Assembly (NCBI RefSeq): GCF_900130025.1 | Contig: NZ_FQXR01000017.1 | Span: 1-46,489, forward strand | Source of the DNA: Sporanaerobacter acetigenes DSM 13106 | Lineage (GTDB): Bacteria; Bacillota; Clostridia; Tissierellales; Sporanaerobacteraceae | DNA: 46,489 nt | Reading direction: 5' to 3' | In this document: positions 29,877 through 37,610 of the stretch, piece by piece | Numbering within the stretch: the stretch's first letter is position 1 | Layout: each line of letters starts with the position of its first letter | The notes under the pieces: model-generated | Database searches by the model: none | Seen by the model: the letters and a program-made list of their open reading frames with translations, nothing else | Told to the model about the DNA's origin: nothing | Made by a program: the position numbers and the translations under genes

Positions 29877-29907
29877 AAAAAACTGTACTGGTGAAGTACA
29901 GTTTTTT
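29877..29907 (-). terminator. Terminator of the DsrE-like gene
   Basis: 13-bp stem AAAAAACTGTACT/AGTACAGTTTTTT (29877-29889 with 29895-29907) with loop GGTGA. It has T tails on both strands; the gene on its right ends within it. Confidence 0.8.
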
Positions 29908-30383
29908 CATATGAACAATTGCATATCTGATTCTATGGCATCTTTTAAATATTCTTCTGCAGTGATTATTTTTACTTCTGGCAGAAGTTCTTCTTTACTA
30001 AATCCCATGACTTCTACTGACAACTTGCATCCATACATATTTACACCTTTGTTTATAGCACCCTGCAAAAATTTGTCTAGAGAAGGAGTGTCATTTTCAT
30101 TCATCATACTTTTAAGCATTTTTTTGCCTATACCGCCCATATTCATCTTAGACAATGGAAGATATTCTATGCCTCTTGGAGTGAAATTGGCAAACATCTT
30201 TTCATAGGAAGTTTTGTCTTCATCGGTCATTTTGTTTGGATCCCTCACAAGACAAAGTCCCCAAAAGGCAAAAAACATAGTTACATCCATATTCATTTCT
30301 TTAGCTGTATTGGCAAGAATGAGAGCAGCTAGCGCTTTGTCATATTCTCCACTAAACATGAGTATATTCATTTTTTTCCCCAT
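29907..30383 (-). CDS. DsrE/DsrF/DrsH-like sulfur-relay family protein
   Basis: 158 aa. Flavodoxin-like DsrE fold: MNILMFSGEYDKALAALILANTAKEM, MFFAFWGLCLVRDP with one Cys, and MYGCKLSVEVMGFSKEEL with the second conserved Cys of this group. Such proteins carry sulfane sulfur or act in persulfide handling; direct function here is not known. It lies downstream of a cysteine-desulfurase-like gene, fitting a sulfur-transfer role. Start ATG 30383 is 7 bases after GGAGG, which itself lies in a strong hairpin (30391-30422). Confidence 0.8.
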   Translation of the reverse strand: MGKKMNILMFSGEYDKALAALILANTAKEMNMDVTMFFAFWGLCLVRDPNKMTDEDKTSYEKMFANFTPRGIEYLPLSKMNMGGIGKKMLKSMMNENDTPSLDKFLQGAINKGVNMYGCKLSVEVMGFSKEELLPEVKIITAEEYLKDAIESDMQLFI

Positions 30384-30390
30384 AAAAAAA

Positions 30391-30422
30391 CCTCCTTTTT
30401 CAATAGTTTTAGAAAAAGGAGG
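30391..30422 (-). terminator. Terminator hairpin that also contains the DsrE ribosome binding site
   Basis: CCTCCTTTTTC pairs with GAAAAAGGAGG (30412-30422 with 30391-30401) and is followed on the minus strand by seven T. The right-hand stem arm ending in GGAGG is also the Shine-Dalgarno sequence of the DsrE gene. The structure could stop transcription after the aminotransferase gene or hide the ribosome binding site. Confidence 0.7.
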
Positions 30423-31722
30423 GATTTCTATACTTATTTAAATAATATTCTCTATTCATTACAATATTTTTAAGCAATTCAAGGAATATATTTATTTCTA
30501 TATAATCATTATACAGGCCAAAACTAAGTCTTATCATACCAGGACGAGGCAAATTGGGATTTAGTTTATACTTCTCCATTTCTTCTGAGGATATTTTAAG
30601 GAGTTTCTGTACATAGGGTTGAGCGCAAAAGCATCCATTTCTTACAGCAATTCCTCCTTCAAGAGAAAGTATATTTGCTACTATTCCATGATGAATTCCT
30701 TCAATATTGAAAGGTATTATAGATACCTTATTTATTACATCCATATCACAATACAAATTTATATTGGGTATTTTAGATAGCTTTTCAAGAGTATAATAAG
30801 TAAGTTCTTTTTCGTATATTTCTATATTTTTCATTCCTATAGATTTCAATGTATTTATACTGTTTATAAGTGCTACTACTCCCATTAAATTTGGAGTGCC
30901 TGCTTCTTCTTTATATGGAGGGTCATCCCACAAAATAAAGTCACTTGTAACTATTTTTACAGTACCTCCCCCTGAAAATTCTGGAGCACCTTTTGAAAAG
31001 GTAGCTTTAGGGGCTATGAGGACTCCAGTGCCAAAGGGGGCATACATTTTATGAGCAGAAAATACAAGATAATCAATATGCTCATTGGAGTTAATTGGTT
31101 TCATATCCATAGGATGGTGAGGGACTAGCTGAGCTCCATCTACCAATATCTTTGCTCCATATTTATGAGATATTTTAGCTATTTCATATATTGGATTTAC
31201 ATATCCTGTCACATTTGAAGCTCCAGTGACTGCTACAAGTTTTACTTTTCCACTATGTTTGACTAATTTTTTTTCTAAATCTTCCAATGAAAGTCTTCCT
31301 GACTCATCTATATTTACATAGTCAACTTTATATTTATTTCTCCAAGGGAGATCATTGGAGTGATGTTCCATAAATGTAGATAGAACTACATTATCTTTGT
31401 TTTCCTCAAGAAGTCTAAAAGAGAGTTTATTTATTCCTTCAGTAGCATTTTTGAGAAATATTACTTCATGGTATTCTGGAGTTCCTCCAACAAAGTCTAA
31501 AACTAATCTTCTAGCATTTTCATAGAATTCAGAGGAAATTATAGATTTATAGCCAGATCCTCTATGAACAGAAGAATACCAAGGTGAAAAATTGTTTATA
31601 CCCTCCATGACTGAATAGAAAGGGGGAGTAGTAGCAGCATTGTCAAAGTTTATATATGGGACTTTTTCTCCATTTGAGAGGGGAACCAACGTGTTTGAAC
31701 CATAAATTAAATTTTTATACAT
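30409..31722 (-). CDS. Class V aminotransferase / cysteine desulfurase-like protein
   Basis: 437 aa PLP enzyme of the SufS/CsdA-like group. Substrate- and cofactor-contacting motifs: NFDNAATTPP (25-34), EHHSN (119-123), LVDGAQ with Asp195, PLP Lys225 in FSAHKMYAPFGTG, and a Cys pair in GCFCAQ (C364, C366). It would release sulfur from cysteine onto an enzyme thiol. It is a little longer than SufS (about 410 aa), and no Suf or Isc scaffold gene is near, so a dedicated role with the adjacent DsrE-like protein is more likely than housekeeping Fe-S assembly (inference). Confidence 0.82.
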   Translation of the reverse strand: MYKNLIYGSNTLVPLSNGEKVPYINFDNAATTPPFYSVMEGINNFSPWYSSVHRGSGYKSIISSEFYENARRLVLDFVGGTPEYHEVIFLKNATEGINKLSFRLLEENKDNVVLSTFMEHHSNDLPWRNKYKVDYVNIDESGRLSLEDLEKKLVKHSGKVKLVAVTGASNVTGYVNPIYEIAKISHKYGAKILVDGAQLVPHHPMDMKPINSNEHIDYLVFSAHKMYAPFGTGVLIAPKATFSKGAPEFSGGGTVKIVTSDFILWDDPPYKEEAGTPNLMGVVALINSINTLKSIGMKNIEIYEKELTYYTLEKLSKIPNINLYCDMDVINKVSIIPFNIEGIHHGIVANILSLEGGIAVRNGCFCAQPYVQKLLKISSEEMEKYKLNPNLPRPGMIRLSFGLYNDYIEINIFLELLKNIVMNREYYLNKYRNPSFF

Positions 31723-31814
31723 GAATTATCACCTAAAAATATGATATTTCTATTATTATATTTAAAACATTCGAAAAAGGTTCTATTGCTAGAATTTTAA
31801 CAAAATTTTAATAA

Positions 31815-31844
31815 TTATGTTTTATTGCTTTTTTGTAATATAAT
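31815..31844 (+). promoter_or_regulatory. Promoter of methionine gamma-lyase
   Basis: TATAAT at 31839-31844 with a weak -35 (TTATGT, 31815-31820, 18-bp spacer). TSS expected near 31851, which argues against a start codon at 31858. Confidence 0.5.
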
Positions 31845-31890
31845 GAAAGTATGAGATATGAAAAGTAAATATATTGATAGGGGGATGCAA

Positions 31891-33090
31891 ATGGATAAGA
31901 GTGAAATGAAAAACATGGGTTTTGCTACCAAAGCTGTACATGGAGGGTATCAAAAAAATGAAGTTGGGGCATTGGCTACTCCAATATATCAGACTTCCAC
32001 ATTTATATTTGATTCAGCAGAACAAGGTGGAAGGAGATTTGCATTAGAAGAAGAAGGATATATCTATACAAGACTTGGAAATCCAACAAATACTCAACTT
32101 GAAGAAAAAGTAGCATTGCTAGAGAATGGAGAAGCTTGTATGTCTATGGCATCTGGCATAGGAGCTATAACATCTTGCCTCTGGACAATACTTAAAGCAG
32201 GAGATCATGTAGTAGCTGCTGAAACTCTTTATGGTTGCACTTTTGCCTATTTGAATCATGGATTGACTAGATATGGAGTAGACGTGACCTTTGTAGACAC
32301 AACAGATCCTGAAAATGTGAGAAAAGCCATGAGAGACAATACAAGAGTAGTATATCTTGAAACACCAGCAAATCCAACTTTGGGAATTGCAGATATTGAA
32401 GCTATTTCAAATATTGCTCATCAAAATGAAAATTGTATGGTTGTAGTAGACAATACTTTCTGTACTCCATATATACAAAGACCATTAGAACTAGGAGCAG
32501 ATGCAGTAGTTCATTCTGCGACAAAATACTTAAATGGTCATGGAGATGTCATAGCTGGTTTTGTAATAGGTAAGAAAGAATTTATTGATGAAGTGAGATT
32601 GTTTGGTGTAAAAGATATGACAGGAGCTTCACTTAGTCCTTTCGATGCATTTTTAATAAACAGAGGGATAAAGACTTTGGAAATCAGAATGGATAGACAT
32701 TGTGAAAACGCTTCCAAAGTAGCTGAATTTCTTGAAAACCATCCAATGGTTGAAAAAGTTTACTACCCAGGACTCAAAAGTTTTTCACAATATGAATTAG
32801 CTAAAAAGCAAATGAAACTTCCAGGAGCAATTATTTCCTTTGAAATAAAAGGTGGAATAGAAGAAGGAAAGAAAGTCATGAACAATGTAAAACTTTGCAA
32901 TATTGCAGTAAGCTTAGGAGATACGGAAACTTTAATCCAACATCCGGCTAGTATGACTCATTCACCATATACAAAGGAAGAAAGGGAAGCTAGTGGTATA
33001 ACTGATGGACTCATAAGACTATCAGTTGGATTGGAGACTCCTGAAGATATTATAAATGATTTAAAACAAGCATTAGATAGCATTATGTAA
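31891..33090 (+). CDS. Methionine gamma-lyase (or closely related cystathionine gamma-lyase)
   Basis: 399 aa Cys/Met metabolism PLP enzyme. Cleaves methionine to methanethiol, ammonia and 2-oxobutyrate. PLP Lys212 in [12 protein letters not shown]; Tyr59 and Arg61 in [11 protein letters not shown]; and LYGCTFA with Tyr114 and Cys116. The Cys at that place is characteristic of methionine gamma-lyases and is normally not Cys in other gamma-family enzymes. Start ATG 31891 is chosen since AGGGGGA lies 7 bases upstream; an ATG at 31858 is too close to the TSS. It ends with a strong terminator, so it is a single-gene unit. Confidence 0.88.
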   Translation: MDKSEMKNMGFATKAVHGGYQKNEVGALATPIYQTSTFIFDSAEQGGRRFALEEEGYIYTRLGNPTNTQLEEKVALLENGEACMSMASGIGAITSCLWTILKAGDHVVAAETLYGCTFAYLNHGLTRYGVDVTFVDTTDPENVRKAMRDNTRVVYLETPANPTLGIADIEAISNIAHQNENCMVVVDNTFCTPYIQRPLELGADAVVHSATKYLNGHGDVIAGFVIGKKEFIDEVRLFGVKDMTGASLSPFDAFLINRGIKTLEIRMDRHCENASKVAEFLENHPMVEKVYYPGLKSFSQYELAKKQMKLPGAIISFEIKGGIEEGKKVMNNVKLCNIAVSLGDTETLIQHPASMTHSPYTKEEREASGITDGLIRLSVGLETPEDIINDLKQALDSIM

Positions 33091-33115
33091 ACAGTGGGCT
33101 TTGGCCCACTGTTTT
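33089..33115 (+). terminator. Terminator of methionine gamma-lyase
   Basis: AAACAGTGGGC (33089-33099), loop TTTG, GCCCACTGTTT (33104-33114), T tail. Confidence 0.85.
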
Positions 33116-33136
33116 ATGTTAATAAAATATCATTAA

Positions 33137-33165
33137 TTCACTTACATATATATAAATGGTATAAT
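33137..33165 (+). promoter_or_regulatory. Promoter of the sensor kinase gene
   Basis: TTCACT (33137-33142), 17-bp spacer, extended -10 TGG-TATAAT (33160-33165). Confidence 0.6.
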
Positions 33166-33196
33166 ATAAAAAATAATATACATTAATGGTGGTAGA

Positions 33197-34453
33197 ATGG
33201 ATAAAAAGAAAAATTTTATTTTAGTAATCATTTTGGTAGGTCTATTGTCACAATTGTATACTGATTTTCAAATATTAAATTTAAAATTTTCACTTTCAGC
33301 GGTGGTTTTTTCTGTGTTTTTATATATTTACAGTGAAATAAATCCCATATTGCTAGGGGTTTCATCTGGACTTTCCCTCGGCTTTTTTAGAATGCTATTT
33401 TATATCATTGATGGGGGAGCTTTTAAGACAGGTATTTTTGAAATTTTTCCAGAGGTAATTTTTTATGTGACCTATGGTACTATATTTTATATGTTTAAAA
33501 AAACGTTTCCAAGGATGTCTACAAGACAGATGTTTTTTATAGTTTTAGGAAGTGATTTTTTAAGCAATATAGTTGAAGTATGCATTCGTATTGGAATCAA
33601 GTCTTTTTTGGCAGATTTATATATTATAAAAGACTTGATTGTAGTAGCTATTATAAGGTCTGGAATGGCTATATTTGCAATTATATTGCTTAAATATTAT
33701 AAAATGTTTCTCATAAAGGAAGAACATGAAGAAAGGTATAAAAAACTTCTTTGGCTAACTTCAAGACTCAATACCGAAATATATAGGATGAGGGAAAGTA
33801 TAGATTATGTTCAAAGCACTATGTCTGATGCCTATGAACTATTTTTAAAAATTAACAATAATGAAGATAAAGAAAGTTGGGCCAATAGATCCCTTGAGAT
33901 TTCAAAAAAGACTCACGAAGTACAAAAGGAATATGAACAATTAACTAAGGATATGGAAGAAATCCTTAAAAATAGAATAGATGATAATGGTATGTATTTT
34001 CATGAACTAGGACTTATTTTAAAAGAAAATATGGGTTCGGAGATAAACTGCCAAGATAAAAATATTTCCCTTGATTTCAATTTAGGAAAAGATTTTCATA
34101 CAGAAAAACAGTATTATTTAATGTCAGCTTTGACAAATATTTTTGTGAATTCTATTGATTCCATTGAATATAAAGGCAAGATTGTATTTATTCATAAAGT
34201 ATCAGATAAAGACCATTTATTTATAATACAAGATAATGGGTGTGGTATAAAAAGAGAAGAAATTGCTCATATATTTTCACCGGGCTATTCTACTAAAATG
34301 GATTATAAAACTGGGGAAGTAAACAAAGGACTAGGACTTAGTCTTGCCAAAAGTATAGTTGAAGTTTATTTAAAGGGAGATATGTCTGTTTTTTCAAAGA
34401 AAGATGAAGGGACAACCTTTGAAATATCTATTCCAATAGTAGAAATAGAATAA
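33197..34453 (+). CDS. Membrane sensor histidine kinase, no adjacent response regulator
   Basis: 418 aa. Five to six hydrophobic segments in residues 6-170 form a small membrane sensor without an extracytoplasmic domain. After that comes a coiled, charged region (175-235); His240 in KKTHEVQKEYEQ is the likely phosphoacceptor, in a non-standard H-box resembling the HEIKKDY type of clostridial kinases. The C-terminal GHKL ATPase has all boxes: N (NIFVNSIDS), G1 (DNGCGI), F (IFSPGYSTK), G2 (GLGLSLAKS). Ribosome binding site GGTGG at 33188. Its response regulator is not in the window. Confidence 0.85.
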   Translation: MDKKKNFILVIILVGLLSQLYTDFQILNLKFSLSAVVFSVFLYIYSEINPILLGVSSGLSLGFFRMLFYIIDGGAFKTGIFEIFPEVIFYVTYGTIFYMFKKTFPRMSTRQMFFIVLGSDFLSNIVEVCIRIGIKSFLADLYIIKDLIVVAIIRSGMAIFAIILLKYYKMFLIKEEHEERYKKLLWLTSRLNTEIYRMRESIDYVQSTMSDAYELFLKINNNEDKESWANRSLEISKKTHEVQKEYEQLTKDMEEILKNRIDDNGMYFHELGLILKENMGSEINCQDKNISLDFNLGKDFHTEKQYYLMSALTNIFVNSIDSIEYKGKIVFIHKVSDKDHLFIIQDNGCGIKREEIAHIFSPGYSTKMDYKTGEVNKGLGLSLAKSIVEVYLKGDMSVFSKKDEGTTFEISIPIVEIE

Positions 34454-34480
34454 GAAGCTATAATATAGCTTCTTATTTTT
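34451..34480 (+). terminator. Terminator of the kinase gene
   Basis: TAAGAAGCTAT (34451-34461), loop AAT, ATAGCTTCTTA (34465-34475), T5. It overlaps the end of the convergent gene. Confidence 0.75.
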
Positions 34481-35144
34481 CTTTCTCGATCCTATATTGT
34501 GACATGATCCCAGCAAAAATATCTGCACTGGAAGGTGGGGTATAGGTTATAGCATTTGCCCCAGCTTCAATAGTCTTTAGTATACTTTCATCTGTAGGTC
34601 CTCCTGTAGCTATAATAGGAAGTTCCTTGTAGTCATCTCTTATCTTTCGAACTATTTCTGCAGTTCTTGCTCCTCCAGACACATTTAAAATTCTTGCACC
34701 TGCATCTAATTTTCCCTTATAATCATCAAATTCTGATACTATAGTGGCAATAATGGGTATATCTATTCTGTCATACATCTCACTTATGACTTCATTTGTG
34801 GTTGGTGCATTGACTACTACTCCATATGCTCCCATCAGTTCAGCTTGAAGAGCTATATCTATAGATCTTCTACCAGTAGTTATTCCACCACCAACTCCTG
34901 CAAATACAGGCACAGGTGCTACTTCTAATATTGCTTGAGTAATGGAAAGCTGTGGGGTAAAGGGATACACTGCTATTATAGAATTGGCATTTGTATTTTT
35001 TATAATGGCTACATCTGTGGAAAAAAGAAGGGATTTAATACGGGTACCCAATACTTTTATTCCGCTGGCTTTATATATAACTGGTGGTACTTCTATGATT
35101 CTGCTTCTTAATTTAGATTTTACTTCAGGAATGTATTTTTCCAT
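34473..35144 (-). CDS. TIM-barrel protein of unknown function
   Basis: About 223 aa. Alternating beta/alpha pattern with glycine-rich loops typical of ribulose-phosphate-binding barrels: VFAGVGGGITTGRRS, GAYGVVVNAPTTNEV, ARILNVSGGARTAEIVRKI, LPIIATGGPTDESILKTIEAGANAI. The last two loops look like a phosphate-binding pair. Related clostridial proteins are often labelled simply 'hydrolase', without experimental support known to me. I use ATG 35144; an ATG 15 bp upstream would place GGGAGGT inside the gene. It stands alone, convergent with the kinase. Confidence 0.7.
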   Translation of the reverse strand: MEKYIPEVKSKLRSRIIEVPPVIYKASGIKVLGTRIKSLLFSTDVAIIKNTNANSIIAVYPFTPQLSITQAILEVAPVPVFAGVGGGITTGRRSIDIALQAELMGAYGVVVNAPTTNEVISEMYDRIDIPIIATIVSEFDDYKGKLDAGARILNVSGGARTAEIVRKIRDDYKELPIIATGGPTDESILKTIEAGANAITYTPPSSADIFAGIMSQYRIEKEK

Positions 35145-35199
35145 TTTTTTACCTCCCATCTCATTTTATTATATATAAATAAATTTATATTCAAATATC

Positions 35200-35233
35200 A
35201 ATAATTATAAATACCCTATTTTAATAATTATAA
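35200..35233 (+). repeat. 11-bp direct repeat upstream of the DUF1538/PII promoter
   Basis: AATAATTATAA occurs at 35200-35210 and 35223-35233, 23 bp apart, each followed by a similar CCTATTTT tract. It lies just upstream of the -35 box, where an activator could bind; a chance AT-rich repeat is possible. Confidence 0.4.
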
Positions 35234-35241
35234 CCTATTTT

Positions 35242-35271
35242 TTGCAATATTTATATAGTATATAGTATAAT
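35242..35271 (+). promoter_or_regulatory. Promoter of the DUF1538/PII-like operon
   Basis: TTGCAA (35242-35247), 18-bp spacer, TATAAT (35266-35271). TSS near 35278. Confidence 0.65.
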
Positions 35272-35308
35272 ATATATGGAAAATGATTTACAAAAGGAGG
35301 AAGTGTAT

Positions 35309-36010
35309 ATGAAAAACTTAGAAGGGCTAAATGCCCTGTGGGAAACAGCAAGAAGTGTCCTGCCTATATCAGCTTTTCTAATATTGTTTCAAGTTTTAGT
35401 CCTGAGAAAACCTATAGAAAATGCGAAAAATTTTGTTTTAGGATTCTTGTTGAGCGTCTTCGGCCTTCATTTCTTTTTAAAGGGAGTTTCTATGAGCCTC
35501 ATTCCATTGGGAAATTCAGTAGGCAAAAATCTCATTGATTTAAAATATAAATGGTCAATAGTAGTATTTTCTTTTATACTAGGATATTTTGCAACTTTGG
35601 TAGAGCCGGCTTTAAAAGCATTGGCTTTAGAAGTTGAGGAAATTTCAGTAGGAGCTATTCCTCATACAACTTTAATTCATGCTGTAGCTATAGGATTTGG
35701 CGGAGGAATGGCCATAGGCATGTTTAAGATATTGAATAGTATTCCCAATACTAAAATTATCTTACCTATACTTTTAGTCATACTTGTCCTGACTTATTTA
35801 GCACCTGATGAATTCGTAGCTATTGCCATGGATTCTGCTAGTTCTACTACAGGACCTGTAAATATACCATTGAACATGGCAGTAGCTATTGGTTTATCCA
35901 CTATAGTAGAAAATGCAGACCCTCTTTTAAATGGATTTGGTATAATAGGACTGACATCCTTGGGAGCAGTAGTGTCTGTTCTTGTATTAGGAATACTGAC
36001 AAAGTTTTAA
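35309..36010 (+). CDS. DUF1538 family membrane protein
   Basis: About 233 aa with seven or so hydrophobic segments. Family-like segments: FLLSVFGLHFFLKGVSMSLIPLG, GYFATLVEPALKALALEVEE, NADPLLNGFGIIG. DUF1538 proteins are predicted transporters of unknown substrate; many are longer or occur as two genes, while only one is present here. ATG 35309 is used since AAAAGGAGG precedes it; an ATG at 35276 coincides with the expected transcript start. The PII-like gene follows after 15 bp. Confidence 0.82.
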   Translation: MKNLEGLNALWETARSVLPISAFLILFQVLVLRKPIENAKNFVLGFLLSVFGLHFFLKGVSMSLIPLGNSVGKNLIDLKYKWSIVVFSFILGYFATLVEPALKALALEVEEISVGAIPHTTLIHAVAIGFGGGMAIGMFKILNSIPNTKIILPILLVILVLTYLAPDEFVAIAMDSASSTTGPVNIPLNMAVAIGLSTIVENADPLLNGFGIIGLTSLGAVVSVLVLGILTKF

Positions 36011-36025
36011 GAAAGGAGCTTAGAT

Positions 36026-36343
36026 ATGAAAAATATTCTATGCATTATAGCTATAGTTGAAAGGGGAAAGGCAGATAGGATTGTAGATAAAGCTAAAAAA
36101 GTTGGGGCAAAAGGAGCTACAATATTGTATGGCCGTGGAACTGGAGAAAGTGAAATAAATAAATTTTTAAATATTCACATAGAAGCTTCAAAAGAAGTGA
36201 TACTTGTACTTCATGAAGAAGAAACATATAGACCAGTATTTGATACTATTGTAGAAGCTGGACGACTCAACGATCCAGGAACAGGTATCATATTTACCAT
36301 TCCAGTTTCTAATCTTGTAGGACTCCATCACAGGGAAAAATAA
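36026..36343 (+). CDS. PII-like regulatory protein, partner of DUF1538
   Basis: 105 aa PII-fold protein: MKNILCIIAIVERGKADRIV, GAKGATILYGRGTGESEINKFL (T-loop region, no uridylylation Tyr), HIEASKEVILVLHEEE, then GRLNDPGTGIIFTIPVSNLVGL, the nucleotide-binding B/C-loop region. It shares GATI and G-x-GI(M/I)FTIPV with the other PII-like protein at 11564 but is otherwise divergent. Ribosome binding site AAAGGAG. It is in an operon with the DUF1538 gene, so control of transport is plausible (inference). Confidence 0.8.
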   Translation: MKNILCIIAIVERGKADRIVDKAKKVGAKGATILYGRGTGESEINKFLNIHIEASKEVILVLHEEETYRPVFDTIVEAGRLNDPGTGIIFTIPVSNLVGLHHREK

Positions 36344-36395
36344 AGAGTTAACTTCTAGATTTTTAGGGTATAAAAAAATTTGGAGGCGATTGTTT

Positions 36396-36809
36396 ATGTT
36401 TAAATGGAAAGATGAATTTAGTGTAAATGTAGAAAAGATTGATGAACAACACAAGGAACTTTTTAATTTGGGGTCAAAATTGTATACTATTGTTTCAGCA
36501 AAAGACAATGTAGATAGATATGATGAAATAATGGAAATATTATCTGAACTTAGGAGATATGCTATCTATCATTTTGGTTATGAAGAAGAGCTTATGAAAC
36601 AATATGGATATGAAAATTATCAAAAACAAAAAATAGAGCATGCGAAATTTATTGAGAAAATCACATCTATAAGTCAAGAAGAAGTAGATGAAAAACAGAA
36701 AAAAGTAAGTACGGAACTTATAGCTTTTATAGCAAATTGGATTGAAAATCATATCTTAAAGAGTGATATGGAATATAAAGAGTATTTTAACAGTAAAGGT
36801 CTTTATTAA
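36396..36809 (+). CDS. Bacteriohemerythrin
   Basis: 137 aa, whole-length single-domain hemerythrin binding a di-iron site and O2. Ligand candidates: His19 (IDEQHKELF), His59 and Glu63 (HFGYEEELM), His82 (IEHAKF), His119 and Asp124 (NHILKSD). The position four residues before His82, normally His in the HxxxH pair, is Gln78 (YQKQKIEH). GGAGG lies 9 bases before ATG 36396; an in-frame TTG 6 bp upstream is too close. In anaerobes such proteins store or detoxify O2. Confidence 0.9.
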   Translation: MFKWKDEFSVNVEKIDEQHKELFNLGSKLYTIVSAKDNVDRYDEIMEILSELRRYAIYHFGYEEELMKQYGYENYQKQKIEHAKFIEKITSISQEEVDEKQKKVSTELIAFIANWIENHILKSDMEYKEYFNSKGLY

Positions 36810-36840
36810 GCTCCATGAATTTGGAGCTTTTATATTTTTT
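36808..36840 (+). terminator. Terminator of the bacteriohemerythrin gene
   Basis: AAGCTCCA (36808-36815), loop TGAATT, TGGAGCTT (36822-36829), then a T-rich tail. Confidence 0.75.
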
Positions 36841-36887
36841 GTATTTATGTTAAAATTTAAGCATAGAAAAACTTGGAGGAGTGAAAA

Positions 36888-37559
36888 ATGAATTCATTTG
36901 AATTAAAACTCATTGCCATTATCACTATGCTCATAGATCATATAGGGGCAGTATTGTTTCCAGATGTAGAGTGGCTGAGAATGATAGGCAGACTAGCATT
37001 CCCTATATTTGCGTATTTAGTATCTGAAGGATTTTTTAAGACCAGTGATGTAAAAAATTATATGAAGAGACTTTTTATATTTGCCCTGATATCTCAAATA
37101 CCATTTTATTTAGCTTTCAATGAAAAATATCATCTAAATATATACTTTACATTGTTTTTAGGTTTATATGCTATATACATGTATGAAAAAACCAATAAAA
37201 GCTACTATATATGGCTGATGGGATTGATTGGACAAGTTATAGGTGCCGACTATGGAATGTATGGAGTACTCACAATATATATTTTTTATAAATATCATGA
37301 AGATTTTAAGGATATAGTCAAATATCAAGTAATATTGAACATAGTATATGCTAGTATAAATATCCTTGGATATGCAGCTTATGGAGGGAAATTAAGCTTA
37401 CAAAACGTATTACTTGCATCAAATCAAGCTTTGAGTTTAGTATCTTTGCTGCTCATAAAATTATACAATGGAGAACGAGGATATAATTTAAAATATGTAT
37501 TCTATGTCTTTTATCCAGCACATTTGTCCATACTATATTTAATTGATAAATTTAGATAA
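36888..37559 (+). CDS. TraX family membrane protein
   Basis: 223 aa, about seven hydrophobic helices. TraX signature segments: ELKLIAIITMLIDHIGAVLFP, MIGRLAFPIFAYLVSEGFFKTSDVKNYMKRL, ISQIPFYLAF, ADYGMYGVLTIYIFY, FYVFYPAHLSILYLI. The family includes the F-plasmid pilin acetyltransferase TraX and acyltransferase-3-like proteins, and chromosomal copies are common in Firmicutes. There are no conjugation genes nearby, so the F-plasmid function should not be assumed. GGAGG precedes ATG. Confidence 0.88.
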   Translation: MNSFELKLIAIITMLIDHIGAVLFPDVEWLRMIGRLAFPIFAYLVSEGFFKTSDVKNYMKRLFIFALISQIPFYLAFNEKYHLNIYFTLFLGLYAIYMYEKTNKSYYIWLMGLIGQVIGADYGMYGVLTIYIFYKYHEDFKDIVKYQVILNIVYASINILGYAAYGGKLSLQNVLLASNQALSLVSLLLIKLYNGERGYNLKYVFYVFYPAHLSILYLIDKFR

Positions 37560-37561
37560 TT

Positions 37562-37587
37562 AACTGCCATAGGTATGGCAGTTTTTG
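37562..37587 (+). terminator. Terminator of the TraX gene
   Basis: AACTGCCAT (37562-37570), loop AGGT, ATGGCAGTT (37575-37583), T-run. Confidence 0.8.
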
Positions 37588-37610
37588 ACTATCTAGAAAG
37601 GAGTAAAATT

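Noticed and set aside
36888-37559. TraX as a sign of a conjugative element
   Set aside because: There are no relaxase, coupling or pilus genes and no repeats or integrase; chromosomal TraX-family genes are common.
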